The position numbers were made by a program, and so were the translations under genes. The notes under the pieces are model-generated. The model ran no database searches. It had not been told where the DNA came from and saw only the letters and a list, made by a program, of their open reading frames with translations. A DNA stretch of 8,486 bases from Eudoraea sp. GTDB lineage: Bacteria; Bacteroidota; Bacteroidia; Flavobacteriales; Flavobacteriaceae. Shown piece by piece: positions 1-6,756 of the stretch; within the stretch, counting starts at the first letter, position 1; every line of letters starts with the position of its first letter. The stretch lies in assembly GCA_013041785.1 (NCBI GenBank), contig JABDRK010000094.1, positions 1 through 8,486 on the forward strand, in the 5' to 3' direction.

Positions 1-375
1 GCCCCCATTATTCCCGGGATAAACAGCCATGAATTGCTGGCCCTTGCCAAAAGTTGTTCAGCTCATGGGGCGCATTCTTTTGGGTATATCGTCGTGCGGC
101 TTAATGGGGCCATTGGCACCCTTTTTACAGAATGGATTAGGATAGCGCTACCCGACAGGGCAGACAAAGTACTATCCCAGATTGCTGCTTGTCACGGGGG
201 TAAGCTTAACGACAGCCGTTTTGGGATAAGGGGGCGTGGGGAAGGCAAACTTGCGAAGCAAATACAGGACATGGCCCGCTTAGGCCGACAGAAATATTAT
301 GCAAACAGAAAGCCTATTCCTTTAAATACAGAGCTCCACGAGGCGTATAAATCGGGACAACTAAAGTTATTCTAG
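1..375 (+). CDS. PA0069-family (SPL-like) radical SAM protein, C-terminal part
   Basis: This is the 3' end of a gene that begins before the window; 124 codons plus the TAG stop remain. The frame is open from base 1 and opens with APIIPGIN. It continues through a GYIVVRLNG segment, a short helical part with LFTEWI, and a long basic tail that includes RGRGEG. I recognise this as the C-terminal region of the PA0069/Rv2578c family of radical SAM proteins, distant relatives of spore photoproduct lyase. The [4Fe-4S]-binding CxxxCxxC motif of that family lies near the N-terminus and so is outside the window. The family's reaction is not established, so no substrate can be named. The TTG at 34 is an internal Leu codon, not a start. 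The gene converges on the HD hydrolase gene with an 84-base gap, in which I see no clear terminator. Confidence 0.85.
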   Translation, partial: APIIPGINSHELLALAKSCSAHGAHSFGYIVVRLNGAIGTLFTEWIRIALPDRADKVLSQIAACHGGKLNDSRFGIRGRGEGKLAKQIQDMARLGRQKYYANRKPIPLNTELHEAYKSGQLKLF

Positions 376-459
376 TTCCCAGTCATTTGCCTGAAGGAAG
401 GTGTAAAAGAGATCCGCAATCCTGGAAGGGTGCTGAGTTTAATTCCCCGATGACCTATA

Positions 460-1119
460 TTATAACTTACCCTCCCACTCCTTGTAGAATTGATCCAGAA
501 AAGCCAGCATATACGCATGCCTTTCAGCAGCCATTTTTTTACCGGTTTCCGTATTCATTTTATCCTTCAGGGTGAGTAATTTTTCATAGAAATGGTTGAT
601 GGTGGGTCCTTTGGATTTTTTATACCGTTCCTTGTCAAGTGTTGTTTCCGGTTTAATGTCAGGATCGTAGAGCGGGCGATTGCGAAACCCGCCATAATTA
701 AATGCCCTTGCTATCCCTATCGCACCCATCGCATCCAGGCGGTCTGCATCCTGAACAATCTGAAGGACCTTAGACTTCGGTTTGGAGTCCACAACCCCCA
801 GGCTGTTTTTAAAGGAGATATTTTTTACGATGGACACCACCTCTCCAATTCGGTTTTGTGAGACATCAATGCTTTTTAGAAATGCTTCTGCTTTTCGAGG
901 GCCAATCGATTCATCTCCATTGTAAAATTTGGCATCTGCAATATCGTGCAGCAGGGCCCCGAGGCCCACGGTTAACAGATCTACCTTTTCACCTGCCGCG
1001 ATTTTGAGCGCCATGCGATATACCCTGTAGGTATGAGACCAGTCGTGCCCCCCTTCTGCACCTTGCAGGGTCTCTTTCACATAGTTTTCGGTGGCTTTTA
1101 GAATTTCCTCTGCTGTCAT
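460..1119 (-). CDS. HD-domain metal-dependent phosphohydrolase, YedJ-like
   Basis: A complete 219-residue protein with a full HD-superfamily signature. There is an early histidine in GHDWSH (His25, His29), the doublet His58-Asp59 in LLHDIAD, and a later Asp126 in DADRLDAMGAIG. These residues bind one or two divalent metals in the family and support hydrolysis of a phosphate bond. The order, spacing and length match the uncharacterised cytosolic HD hydrolases related to E. coli YedJ; the natural substrate is not known. Its ATG overlaps the stop of the upstream acyltransferase gene by four bases (ATGA), so the two are very likely co-transcribed and translationally coupled. No Shine-Dalgarno sequence is seen, which is usual in Bacteroidota. 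The family assignment is firm; any substrate would be a guess. Confidence 0.88.
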   Translation of the reverse strand: MTAEEILKATENYVKETLQGAEGGHDWSHTYRVYRMALKIAAGEKVDLLTVGLGALLHDIADAKFYNGDESIGPRKAEAFLKSIDVSQNRIGEVVSIVKNISFKNSLGVVDSKPKSKVLQIVQDADRLDAMGAIGIARAFNYGGFRNRPLYDPDIKPETTLDKERYKKSKGPTINHFYEKLLTLKDKMNTETGKKMAAERHAYMLAFLDQFYKEWEGKL

Positions 1120-1853
1120 GAATCAACCACAATTTTAGAAGTGATTTGCTTTTCAATACGGGCGATCAATTCATCTGGCTCCCCGGTATTCTCCAAGGGC
1201 GTATGTACGGTGAATTTGAGATGTGAGCCAATACCGTAGGGAAATTTCCCGTAGCGAAGCATTTTCCAGGAATTATTGATGGTTATAGGAACCAACAATG
1301 CTGTAGGGGAATATTTCATCAGTGTTTTTAGCCCATTGGTTTGAAATTTTTTAGGGTGACCGGTTCTGCCTCTGGTGCCTTCCGGAAAGATGACAGCACT
1401 CCGCTTGTGTTCCTCAATATATTTTCCCAGTTTGACGATTTGACCCAGGGCCTGTTTGCTGTCTTTTCGATCAATCAAAACCGATCCCCCATGCCTGAGG
1501 TTAAAGGAAACGCTGGGAATCCCTTTACCCAGTTCAATCTTACTAATGAATTTAGGGTGATGGGCCCTCATGTACCAAATTATGGGAGGAATGTCGTTCA
1601 TGCTCTGATGATTGGCTATGATGATCAGGGGCCGGTCTTTTGGTATTTTATGGGGATTATCAAAAGTGTACCAGGTGCCTAACACATGGGTTATCCTGAT
1701 CAGTACCAGATTAAGTATGCTCACACTTATTTTATGGGCATTGTAGCCGAAGAAGTTCAGACAGATCCACTGTATGGGATGGAAGACCACCAAAACAATT
1801 CCAAAAAGAATGAAATACAAAACGGTCAGAGGATAGGCCAGAATCTTTCGCAT
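1116..1853 (-). CDS. lysophospholipid/1-acyl-glycerol-3-phosphate acyltransferase (PlsC-like)
   Basis: A 245-residue membrane-associated acyltransferase of the PlsC/LPLAT family, which transfers an acyl chain to lysophosphatidic acid or a related lysolipid to make membrane phospholipid. The family blocks are present in order: NHQSMND (His82 to Asp87, the HX4D catalytic motif), GGSVLIDR (about 122-129), FPEGTRG (156-162, phosphate binding) and LLVPITI. The N-terminus has a hydrophobic helix at about residues 7-25. I chose the ATG at 1853 because the protein then begins directly before that helix. The frame stays open to an ATG at 1955, but the extra 34 residues look unlike the family. It is first in a two-gene unit with the HD hydrolase and is divergent from the yegP-like gene. 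The sequence cannot distinguish PlsC proper from a paralogue with another acceptor. Confidence 0.88.
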   Translation of the reverse strand: MRKILAYPLTVLYFILFGIVLVVFHPIQWICLNFFGYNAHKISVSILNLVLIRITHVLGTWYTFDNPHKIPKDRPLIIIANHQSMNDIPPIIWYMRAHHPKFISKIELGKGIPSVSFNLRHGGSVLIDRKDSKQALGQIVKLGKYIEEHKRSAVIFPEGTRGRTGHPKKFQTNGLKTLMKYSPTALLVPITINNSWKMLRYGKFPYGIGSHLKFTVHTPLENTGEPDELIARIEKQITSKIVVDS

Positions 1854-1994
1854 ATACAAAAATATAAATCCGGAGACATAACCGCTATTACTACAGGAAT
1901 AACCTTCTTGATTAAAAAATGAGAAAAGGGCAATAATCCTATCGATTTTCCCCATCTTCTATAGAAAAAGCGGTGAAAATCTGAAGATTATATT

Positions 1995-2002
1995 TATCTT
2001 TA
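1995..2002 (+). promoter_or_regulatory. possible -7 element of the yegP-like gene
   Basis: The octamer TATCTTTA differs at one base from the Bacteroidota -7 consensus TAnnTTTG and ends 28 bases before the ATG at 2031. I see no TTG at the expected -33 distance. The position between two divergent genes fits a promoter, but this is a weak call. Confidence 0.35.
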
Positions 2003-2030
2003 ACACATAAGAAAATCTAATCATTATACA

Positions 2031-2363
2031 ATGGGTAAATTCGAAATCAAAAAGGACAAAGCTGGAAAATTCCGTTTCAATCTTAAGGCAGGTAACGGTC
2101 AGGTTATTCTTAGCAGTGAAGCGTACAATTCAAAATCAGCCTGTGACAATGGGATTGAATCTGTAAGAAAAAATTCTGCAGACGATGGTCGTTTTGAGCG
2201 TAAAACAGCTAAAAATGGCAAAGCTTATTTCAATCTAAAGGCTTCCAATGGCCAGGTTATAGGGGCAAGTCAGATGTATGCCTCTAACGCATCCATGGAA
2301 AATGGCATCAAGTCGGTTAAAAATAACGCAGCCGGGGCTTCCGTAGATGATCAAACGGGATAA
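2031..2363 (+). CDS. YegP family protein, two DUF1508 repeats
   Basis: A 110-residue protein made of two copies of the DUF1508 (YegP) repeat. The first spans about residues 2-49 and the second about 53-100. Each starts with G-(K/R)-FE and carries the motif FNLKA-NGQVI followed by a helix ending in NGI-SV. The two halves are clearly alike (FNLKAGNGQVI against FNLKASNGQVI), so the protein arose by duplication of one unit. Family members are small cytosolic proteins; the function is unknown and I do not assign one. The ATG at 2031 is well placed because the first repeat begins at residue 2. The gene stands alone, divergent from the acyltransferase gene, and ends 14 bases before a strong terminator. 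The last ten residues (GASVDDQTG region) are a polar tail outside the repeat. Confidence 0.9.
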   Translation: MGKFEIKKDKAGKFRFNLKAGNGQVILSSEAYNSKSACDNGIESVRKNSADDGRFERKTAKNGKAYFNLKASNGQVIGASQMYASNASMENGIKSVKNNAAGASVDDQTG

Positions 2364-2377
2364 TTCCTGCAAAAGTT

Positions 2378-2414
2378 AATTAAAAAAGGCGGCATTTAGC
2401 CGCCTTTTTTAATT
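2378..2414. terminator. bidirectional intrinsic terminator
   Basis: A perfect 16-bp inverted repeat (2378-2393 with 2399-2414) around a five-base ATTTA loop. The core is GGCGGC/GCCGCC, flanked by A6 on one side and T6 on the other, so on either strand the RNA hairpin is followed by a U-run. It lies between the convergent yegP-like and bacilliredoxin genes, 14 bases after the stop of one and 13 bases after the stop of the other. It can therefore end transcription from both. Confidence 0.9.
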
Positions 2415-2427
2415 GTATGAAGTACTT

Positions 2428-2838
2428 CTAGCAGTATTCGTCATAGGCACCGGCCAGATTCTCTGCAATCATTTCTGCAGGGCGGCCTTCAATGTGGTGA
2501 CGCTCAATCATGTGAACCAATTCCCCATCTTTAAACAAAGCCATACTTGGTGAAGAGGGAGGAAACGGGACCATCAAATTTCGTGCGGCATCTACGGCTT
2601 CCATATCAACACCAGCAAAAACAGTAACCAGGTGATCCGGTTTTTTTGGATGCATCAGACTCATTTTTGCAGCGGGTCGCGCATTGGCAGCAGCACAGCC
2701 ACATACGGAATTCACAACTACCAGGGTAGTTCCTTGCTGTTTAATAGCCGATTCAACGGCTTCTGCGGTATATAATTCTTCAAAACCTGCACTGGCCAGG
2801 TCTTCTCTCATCGGTTTTACTAATTCTGCGGGATACAT
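2428..2838 (-). CDS. BrxA/BrxB-family bacilliredoxin (YphP/YqiW type)
   Basis: A 136-residue thioredoxin-fold protein of the YphP/YqiW (DUF1094) family. It begins with the typical MYPAELVKPMREDL and carries the redox motif Cys46-Gly-Cys48 in NSVCGCAAANARP. In Bacillus the family removes bacillithiol from S-thiolated proteins, with the first cysteine attacking the mixed disulfide. The PFPPSSPSMALFKDGELVHMI segment forms the cis-Pro side of the fold, followed by the RHHIEGR stretch. The last residue is a further cysteine (Cys136). Length and both termini match the family, so the gene is complete. Whether this organism makes bacillithiol cannot be told from the window; another low-molecular-weight thiol could be the partner. 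The gene is monocistronic, with its own promoter and a shared bidirectional terminator. The family is certain, the physiological partner inferred. Confidence 0.92.
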   Translation of the reverse strand: MYPAELVKPMREDLASAGFEELYTAEAVESAIKQQGTTLVVVNSVCGCAAANARPAAKMSLMHPKKPDHLVTVFAGVDMEAVDAARNLMVPFPPSSPSMALFKDGELVHMIERHHIEGRPAEMIAENLAGAYDEYC

Positions 2839-2865
2839 AGTCTATTTTTTTGTTTTAAAGCGCAG

Positions 2866-2897
2866 CAAAGATAGGTAATTGGAATCATTTTACACAA
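2866..2897 (-). promoter_or_regulatory. Bacteroidota-type promoter of the bacilliredoxin gene
   Basis: Read on the minus strand, TTG (2897-2895) is followed after 21 bases by TATCTTTG (2873-2866), an exact match to the -7 element TAnnTTTG used by the primary sigma factor of Bacteroidota. The element ends 27 bases before the ATG at 2838, which leaves a short leader of about 20 bases. It is the best promoter in the window because both boxes are present. Confidence 0.65.
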
Positions 2898-2941
2898 GGA
2901 GCTCATCAGCCTGAACCATACTAAGGTTAATGCTAAAGCAC

Positions 2942-2949
2942 TATCTTTG
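2942..2949 (+). promoter_or_regulatory. -7 promoter element of the TerB-DnaJ gene
   Basis: TATCTTTG matches the Bacteroidota -7 consensus exactly and ends 19 bases before the ATG at 2969. No TTG lies at the usual -33 spacing, so this rests on the -7 box and position alone. It is divergent from the bacilliredoxin promoter about 70 bases away. Confidence 0.5.
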
Positions 2950-2968
2950 GCCAAAATTTTCATGAAGC

Positions 2969-3700
2969 ATGATTAAATGGGTAGCAGGGTTCCTGGGATA
3001 TTTTCTGTTCAGGCTTCCGGGAGCCTTGATAGGGTTCATCGTGGGAAGTTTTCTGGATAACCTTGGGGGTAGCAAAGGGTCACAAACCCTTTTTGGAGAT
3101 CTGAATCGCAGAACGGTTTCCCCGGCTGATTTTGAACTCAACCTTCTTTCGCTCTGCTCTATTGTGATAAAAGCTGATGGTCAGGCCAGTGAACGGGAAA
3201 TGAATTATGTAAGGCAATACTTTCTCAGGACCTACGGGAAGGAGAAGGCCAACGCTATTTTTCGGACATTTAATGAAGTAATTAAAAAAAGGGAAATATC
3301 CGCCCAACGCATCTGTACCTACCTGAATCAACGGACCAGCTACGAGGTGCGATTACAGTTGTTGCATTTTCTATTTGGGATTGCCCAGGCTGATGGAGCA
3401 ATCAGCAGGGCTGAGGTAAGCAAACTACAGCAGATAGCGGGTTATCTGCGCATAGGCAGGTACGATTTTGAAAGTATCAAAGCGATGTTTGTGAAAACTA
3501 CGGACCACGCCTATCGCATACTGGAAATTAACAAATCAGCTACAGATGATGAAGTCAAAAAGGCCTATCGCACAATGGCGAAAAAATACCATCCCGATCG
3601 GGTGCTTACGAAAGATGAAGCCATAAAAAAAGGAGCGGAAGAGAAATTCAAAGAGGTTCAAAAAGCCTACGAATCCATTCAAAAAGAGCGGGGGCTTTAG
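2969..3700 (+). CDS. membrane-anchored TerB-DnaJ protein, DjlA-like co-chaperone
   Basis: A 243-residue protein in three parts. Residues 4-29 form a glycine-rich hydrophobic segment ([11 protein letters not shown], then [13 protein letters not shown]) that looks like the short N-terminal membrane anchor of DjlA. Residues about 50-165 form a helical TerB-like domain with two similar acidic stretches, [10 protein letters not shown] and [10 protein letters not shown]. Residues about 178-243 are a J domain with the loop His208-Pro209-Asp210 in KKYHPDRV, which stimulates the ATPase of DnaK. The order anchor-TerB-J is that of E. coli DjlA, so the likely role is to bring DnaK to the inner face of the cytoplasmic membrane; clients are unknown. 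The J domain closes the protein, as in DjlA. The ATG at 2969 starts right at the anchor and has a -7 element upstream. The HupE-like gene follows after 39 bases and may be co-transcribed. Confidence 0.88.
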   Translation: MIKWVAGFLGYFLFRLPGALIGFIVGSFLDNLGGSKGSQTLFGDLNRRTVSPADFELNLLSLCSIVIKADGQASEREMNYVRQYFLRTYGKEKANAIFRTFNEVIKKREISAQRICTYLNQRTSYEVRLQLLHFLFGIAQADGAISRAEVSKLQQIAGYLRIGRYDFESIKAMFVKTTDHAYRILEINKSATDDEVKKAYRTMAKKYHPDRVLTKDEAIKKGAEEKFKEVQKAYESIQKERGL

Positions 3701-3739
3701 GGGTCAAATTGATAAAAACAATGAATACTTAGAATTAGC

Positions 3740-4324
3740 ATGGAGGATTTCTGGTTCTATACAAAATTGGGGTTCAACCACGTAATGGATTTTGGGGCTT
3801 ATGATCATATCCTTTTCCTGGCAGCCTTGGCTGTTCCCTTTACCTTTAAAAGCTGGAAAAAAGTGCTGATCCTCGCTACCCTTTTTACCATCGCCCACTG
3901 CCTTTCCCTTGGGTTGTCGGCCTACGGCATCCTTCGTGTGGATATCGGTTGGATTGAATTCCTCATTCCGGTTACTATTTTACTAACCGCTATTTTTAAT
4001 TTGTTCTACACCAAAAGGAATGCAGATCAGTTTCGGATATACTGGCATGGAATAGCAACCACATTTTTTGGTTTGATCCATGGCTTTGGATTCTCCAATT
4101 ACTTCAATATGATGATGGCGGAGATTGAAGACAAATTATTGCCCCTTCTGGGATTTGCCCTGGGGATAGAAATTTCACAGGTAGCGATTATTATAGCTAT
4201 TCTTATTGTGGGTTGGGGAGCCCTAAGTGGGTTGAAGGTAAAGCGTCCGGTCTATATCGCAATTTGTTCCATTATTGTCTTGCTGATAACACTTCCCATG
4301 CTCGTAAATACTTTTCCCGCTTAA
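3740..4324 (+). CDS. HupE/UreJ-like polytopic membrane protein
   Basis: A 194-residue integral membrane protein of the HupE/UreJ_2 type. It has about six hydrophobic segments, near residues 23-36, 42-62, 70-90, 103-122, 132-160 and 168-191. Polar residues conserved in the group are present: His14 before the first helix, Asp22-His23 in YDHILFL, His53 in TIAHCLSL, Glu73 in IEFLIPVTI, and His114 in GLIHGFGFS. HupE and UreJ proteins are linked to nickel uptake for hydrogenase and urease. The intramembrane His/Asp/Glu residues here would suit metal binding. However, no hydrogenase, urease or other nickel enzyme is encoded nearby, so transport of nickel is inference only. The N-terminus is short and has no signal peptide. 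It follows the TerB-J gene on the same strand, while 97 bases separate it from the deaminase. Confidence 0.8.
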   Translation: MEDFWFYTKLGFNHVMDFGAYDHILFLAALAVPFTFKSWKKVLILATLFTIAHCLSLGLSAYGILRVDIGWIEFLIPVTILLTAIFNLFYTKRNADQFRIYWHGIATTFFGLIHGFGFSNYFNMMMAEIEDKLLPLLGFALGIEISQVAIIIAILIVGWGALSGLKVKRPVYIAICSIIVLLITLPMLVNTFPA

Positions 4325-4421
4325 CGATTTTCACTTAAAATTAACCGTTGCAGAGTTGTCAGGCTCTGCCAAAGCAGGTATCTTAGTCAGCAATTGAGGA
4401 CCTATTTTTCTGATTTTTAAA

Positions 4422-4886
4422 TTGAAGTTGCCCTTGAAAAAGAGAAAACAGGAGAAATACGACAAAGCCTATTTGAGGATGGCCCAGGAATGGGGAAAGC
4501 TTTCCTATTGCAAGCGTAAGCAGGTTGGTGCTATTGTGGTTAAGGACCGGATGATCATCTCAGACGGATACAATGGAACGCCTACGGGCTTCGAGAATAT
4601 TTGCGAAGATGAGGAGGGATACACCAAATGGTACGTATTGCATGCGGAGGCCAATGCCCTTTCCAAGGTAGCGGCTTCAACCCAATCCTGTGAAGGGGCT
4701 ACGCTCTACATAACCTTATCTCCTTGCCGGGAGTGCAGTAAACTCATACATCAGGCAGGGATAAAACGTGTTGTCTATCAAATTTCCTACAAAGATGACA
4801 GTGGAATCCGATTTCTGGAGCGCGCTGGAGTAGAATTGGTGCATATGCCTGTGATAGACAGCAATATCTCAGCGGCCTTTGAATAA
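4422..4886 (+). CDS. deoxycytidylate (dCMP) deaminase, zinc-dependent
   Basis: A cytosolic zinc enzyme that converts dCMP to dUMP and so supplies substrate for thymidylate synthase. The zinc site is complete: His74-Ala-Glu76 in VLHAEANAL (Glu76 is the proton shuttle) and Cys102/Cys105 in SPCRECSK. The substrate-binding N-terminal part (AQEWGKLSYCKRKQVGAIVV, then DGYNGTPTGF) is well kept. The start is unusual. The only early in-frame ATG is at 4479 (Met20), which would cut into the first helix, and the frame is closed by a TGA at 4395. Translation must therefore begin at a non-ATG codon, with TTG at 4422, 4428 or 4434 the candidates. I give the first; residue numbers follow it. The protein would have 154, 152 or 150 residues. 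The S41 protease ATG follows its TAA with no gap, so the two are a coupled pair. Confidence 0.9.
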   Translation: MKLPLKKRKQEKYDKAYLRMAQEWGKLSYCKRKQVGAIVVKDRMIISDGYNGTPTGFENICEDEEGYTKWYVLHAEANALSKVAASTQSCEGATLYITLSPCRECSKLIHQAGIKRVVYQISYKDDSGIRFLERAGVELVHMPVIDSNISAAFE

Positions 4887-6503
4887 ATGAAGAAGAGCTA
4901 CTACATATGGCCCACTTTTCTGGCTACCGCACTTGCGGTGGGCATTTTTGTTGGTGGAAAGCTTCATTTTAATGATTCCCCGGAAAAACTATTCACCACA
5001 AATTCAAAAAAAGACAAGCTCAATCGGCTGATCGATTATATTGATTACGAGTATGTAGACGACATAAATACAGATAGTATTGTAGATGTTACGGTTAACA
5101 ATATTCTGGACAAGCTTGATCCCCACTCGGTTTATATTCCTAAAAGTGAGATGAAGAAAGTAGCCGAAAACATGAAAGGCGACTTTGTAGGAATAGGGAT
5201 TAATTTTTATATGTATCGGGATACCATAACGGTGATCCGCACTGTGGAAGACGGACCCAGTCAGAAGAAAGGCATTCAGCCGGGGGACCGGATTTTGATA
5301 GCCGACCAGGACACCTTATTTAACCAGAACCTTCCCAGTGAGCAGATCGTGAACAGGCTCAAAGGACTTGAAGGCAGCAAAGTGAAGCTCAAGGTATACC
5401 GCAAATTGGATGATGAACACTTTACAGTTACGGTAAGACGGGACCGCATTCCGATCAAAAGTGTAGACGCCTATTACATGCTCACCCAGAACATGGGCTA
5501 TATAAAAATCAACCGTTTCGCCGAGACCACTTTTAAAGAATTCAGGGAGGCCATAAGGAATCTGCAACAGCAGGGGGCAATAAAACTTGTGCTCGACCTC
5601 AGGGACAATCCTGGCGGTTATCTTGGCATTGCTGAACAAATGGCGGATGAATTTCTTCCTGAGGACAAGCTCATTCTCTTCACCAAAAACAAGAAAGGAC
5701 AGATAGATAGCACATACGCCACCCGTAAGGGTATTTTTGAAGACAAGCCCGTTTACGTCCTCATCAATGAACGATCAGCCTCAGCAAGCGAAATCATTGC
5801 AGGGGCCCTGCAGGACAATGATATAGGTACCATTGTGGGAAGGAGGTCCTTTGGGAAAGGATTGGTGCAAAGGGAAATGGAATTGGGCGACGGGTCTGCT
5901 GTCCGTTTAACCGTTTCGCGATATTATACTCCAACCGGCCGTTCCATCCAGCGCGATTATCAGAATGGCACCAGGGACTATTATCAGGAGTTTTCAGACC
6001 GCTACCACACCGGTGAACTGGTCTCGGTAGACAGTATAAAGGTGGCAGATTCGCTTAAGTTCAGGACGCCAAAAGGAAAAATTGTTTACGGGGGAGGGGG
6101 CATAATCCCGGATGTTTTCGTGCCCATAGGTACTAATGAAGAAGAGACTATTGAAGCCCTTGAAGGTCGTGGTTTCTTTGGGAGGTTTGTTTTTGAACAC
6201 CTGGAAGAAGACCGAACCCGTTATACGGAATATACACAGGATGAGTTTTACAATGGATTTCGGGTAGACGATATCCTCTTTGATAAGTTCTTGGAATATA
6301 TCGCTTCTATAAAGATCAAGCTGGACTTCTACGCATACGAGGATATGATCAAATTATATCTGAAAGCTACCCTCGCAGAACAACTGTTCTCATCAAACCT
6401 TCACGCCAAAATCAAAGGAAAGGCCGACAGCATGCTCAGGGAAGTCCTTAAAGTGGACCAACCCATGTTAAAGCAAGGGATAGACAACGAAGCGTCGGAA
6501 TAA
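4887..6503 (+). CDS. S41-family C-terminal processing peptidase (CtpA/Prc-like)
   Basis: A 538-residue envelope serine protease. Residues 1-28 are a basic start plus a hydrophobic helix, an export signal or membrane anchor, so the enzyme faces the periplasm. A PDZ domain spans about residues 98-180 (GDFVGIGINF, then GIQPGDRIL) and selects C-terminal peptide tails. The S41 catalytic domain follows, with LVLDLRDNPGG at about 235-245. By alignment with E. coli Prc, the Ser/Lys dyad is Ser299 in SASASE and Lys324 in SFGKG, and Asp310 in LQD matches the structural aspartate. The motif TPTGRSIQ and GIIPDVFV lie near its end. About 150 further residues make a helical C-terminal extension of a kind seen in Bacteroidota members. 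The ATG abuts the TAA of the dCMP deaminase gene (TAAATG). Natural substrates are not visible. Eleven bases separate its stop from the convergent small gene. Confidence 0.93.
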   Translation: MKKSYYIWPTFLATALAVGIFVGGKLHFNDSPEKLFTTNSKKDKLNRLIDYIDYEYVDDINTDSIVDVTVNNILDKLDPHSVYIPKSEMKKVAENMKGDFVGIGINFYMYRDTITVIRTVEDGPSQKKGIQPGDRILIADQDTLFNQNLPSEQIVNRLKGLEGSKVKLKVYRKLDDEHFTVTVRRDRIPIKSVDAYYMLTQNMGYIKINRFAETTFKEFREAIRNLQQQGAIKLVLDLRDNPGGYLGIAEQMADEFLPEDKLILFTKNKKGQIDSTYATRKGIFEDKPVYVLINERSASASEIIAGALQDNDIGTIVGRRSFGKGLVQREMELGDGSAVRLTVSRYYTPTGRSIQRDYQNGTRDYYQEFSDRYHTGELVSVDSIKVADSLKFRTPKGKIVYGGGGIIPDVFVPIGTNEEETIEALEGRGFFGRFVFEHLEEDRTRYTEYTQDEFYNGFRVDDILFDKFLEYIASIKIKLDFYAYEDMIKLYLKATLAEQLFSSNLHAKIKGKADSMLREVLKVDQPMLKQGIDNEASE

Positions 6504-6514
6504 AACAAAGCCGT

Positions 6515-6718
6515 TCAGTCCTTGTCCACCTTTTCCTCTATCTTTTTTGAGGTCAGATAAATCAGCAGCAGCACAATAGCGCAGAGGGCAGCCACCACCC
6601 CGATCAGAGCAATAACACTTTTTCCTTCCAAAGGTTGCTGATAATTGATCAGCGTAGCATTATAAGCGATTAAGCCAACGGCGAGAATCAGAAGAATGAT
6701 GACAACAGTTTTATTCAT
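6515..6718 (-). CDS. small two-helix membrane protein of unknown function
   Basis: A 67-residue protein with two strong hydrophobic helices, at about residues 4-24 and 34-56. They are joined by a short polar loop (NYQQPLEGKS) and followed by a charged tail KKIEEKVDKD. With so many charges after helix 2, both ends probably face the cytoplasm. I recall similar small proteins in other flavobacteria, but I know no named family and assign no function. It lies 38 bases after MarC on the same strand, most likely the second gene of a marC operon, which makes a role at the same membrane possible. The codon choice and clean topology argue that it is real. It converges on the S41 protease gene and I see no hairpin terminator between them. 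Confidence 0.75.
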   Translation of the reverse strand: MNKTVVIILLILAVGLIAYNATLINYQQPLEGKSVIALIGVVAALCAIVLLLIYLTSKKIEEKVDKD

Positions 6719-6756
6719 AATAGTAGCTTCTTGAAAAGCAGGGATGAAGAATATTT

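Noticed and set aside
592..861. 89-codon plus-strand frame inside the HD hydrolase gene
   Set aside because: It is antisense to conserved HD-domain sequence and shows no domain.
1855..1862. TATTTTTG on the minus strand just before the acyltransferase ATG
   Set aside because: It fits the -7 consensus but ends only two bases before the start codon and has no -33 box, so it would need a leaderless message; AT-rich chance is more likely.
1854..1955. 34-residue N-terminal extension of the acyltransferase to the ATG at 1955
   Set aside because: The extension does not resemble PlsC-family N-termini, while the ATG at 1853 places the start directly before the usual membrane helix.
4350..4377. Overlapping small hairpins (GCAGAG/CTCTGC and CTGC/GCAG) before the deaminase gene
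   Set aside because: They could be read as an attenuator, but the stems are only 4-6 bp with no T-run and no leader peptide, so there is not enough to support a regulatory call.
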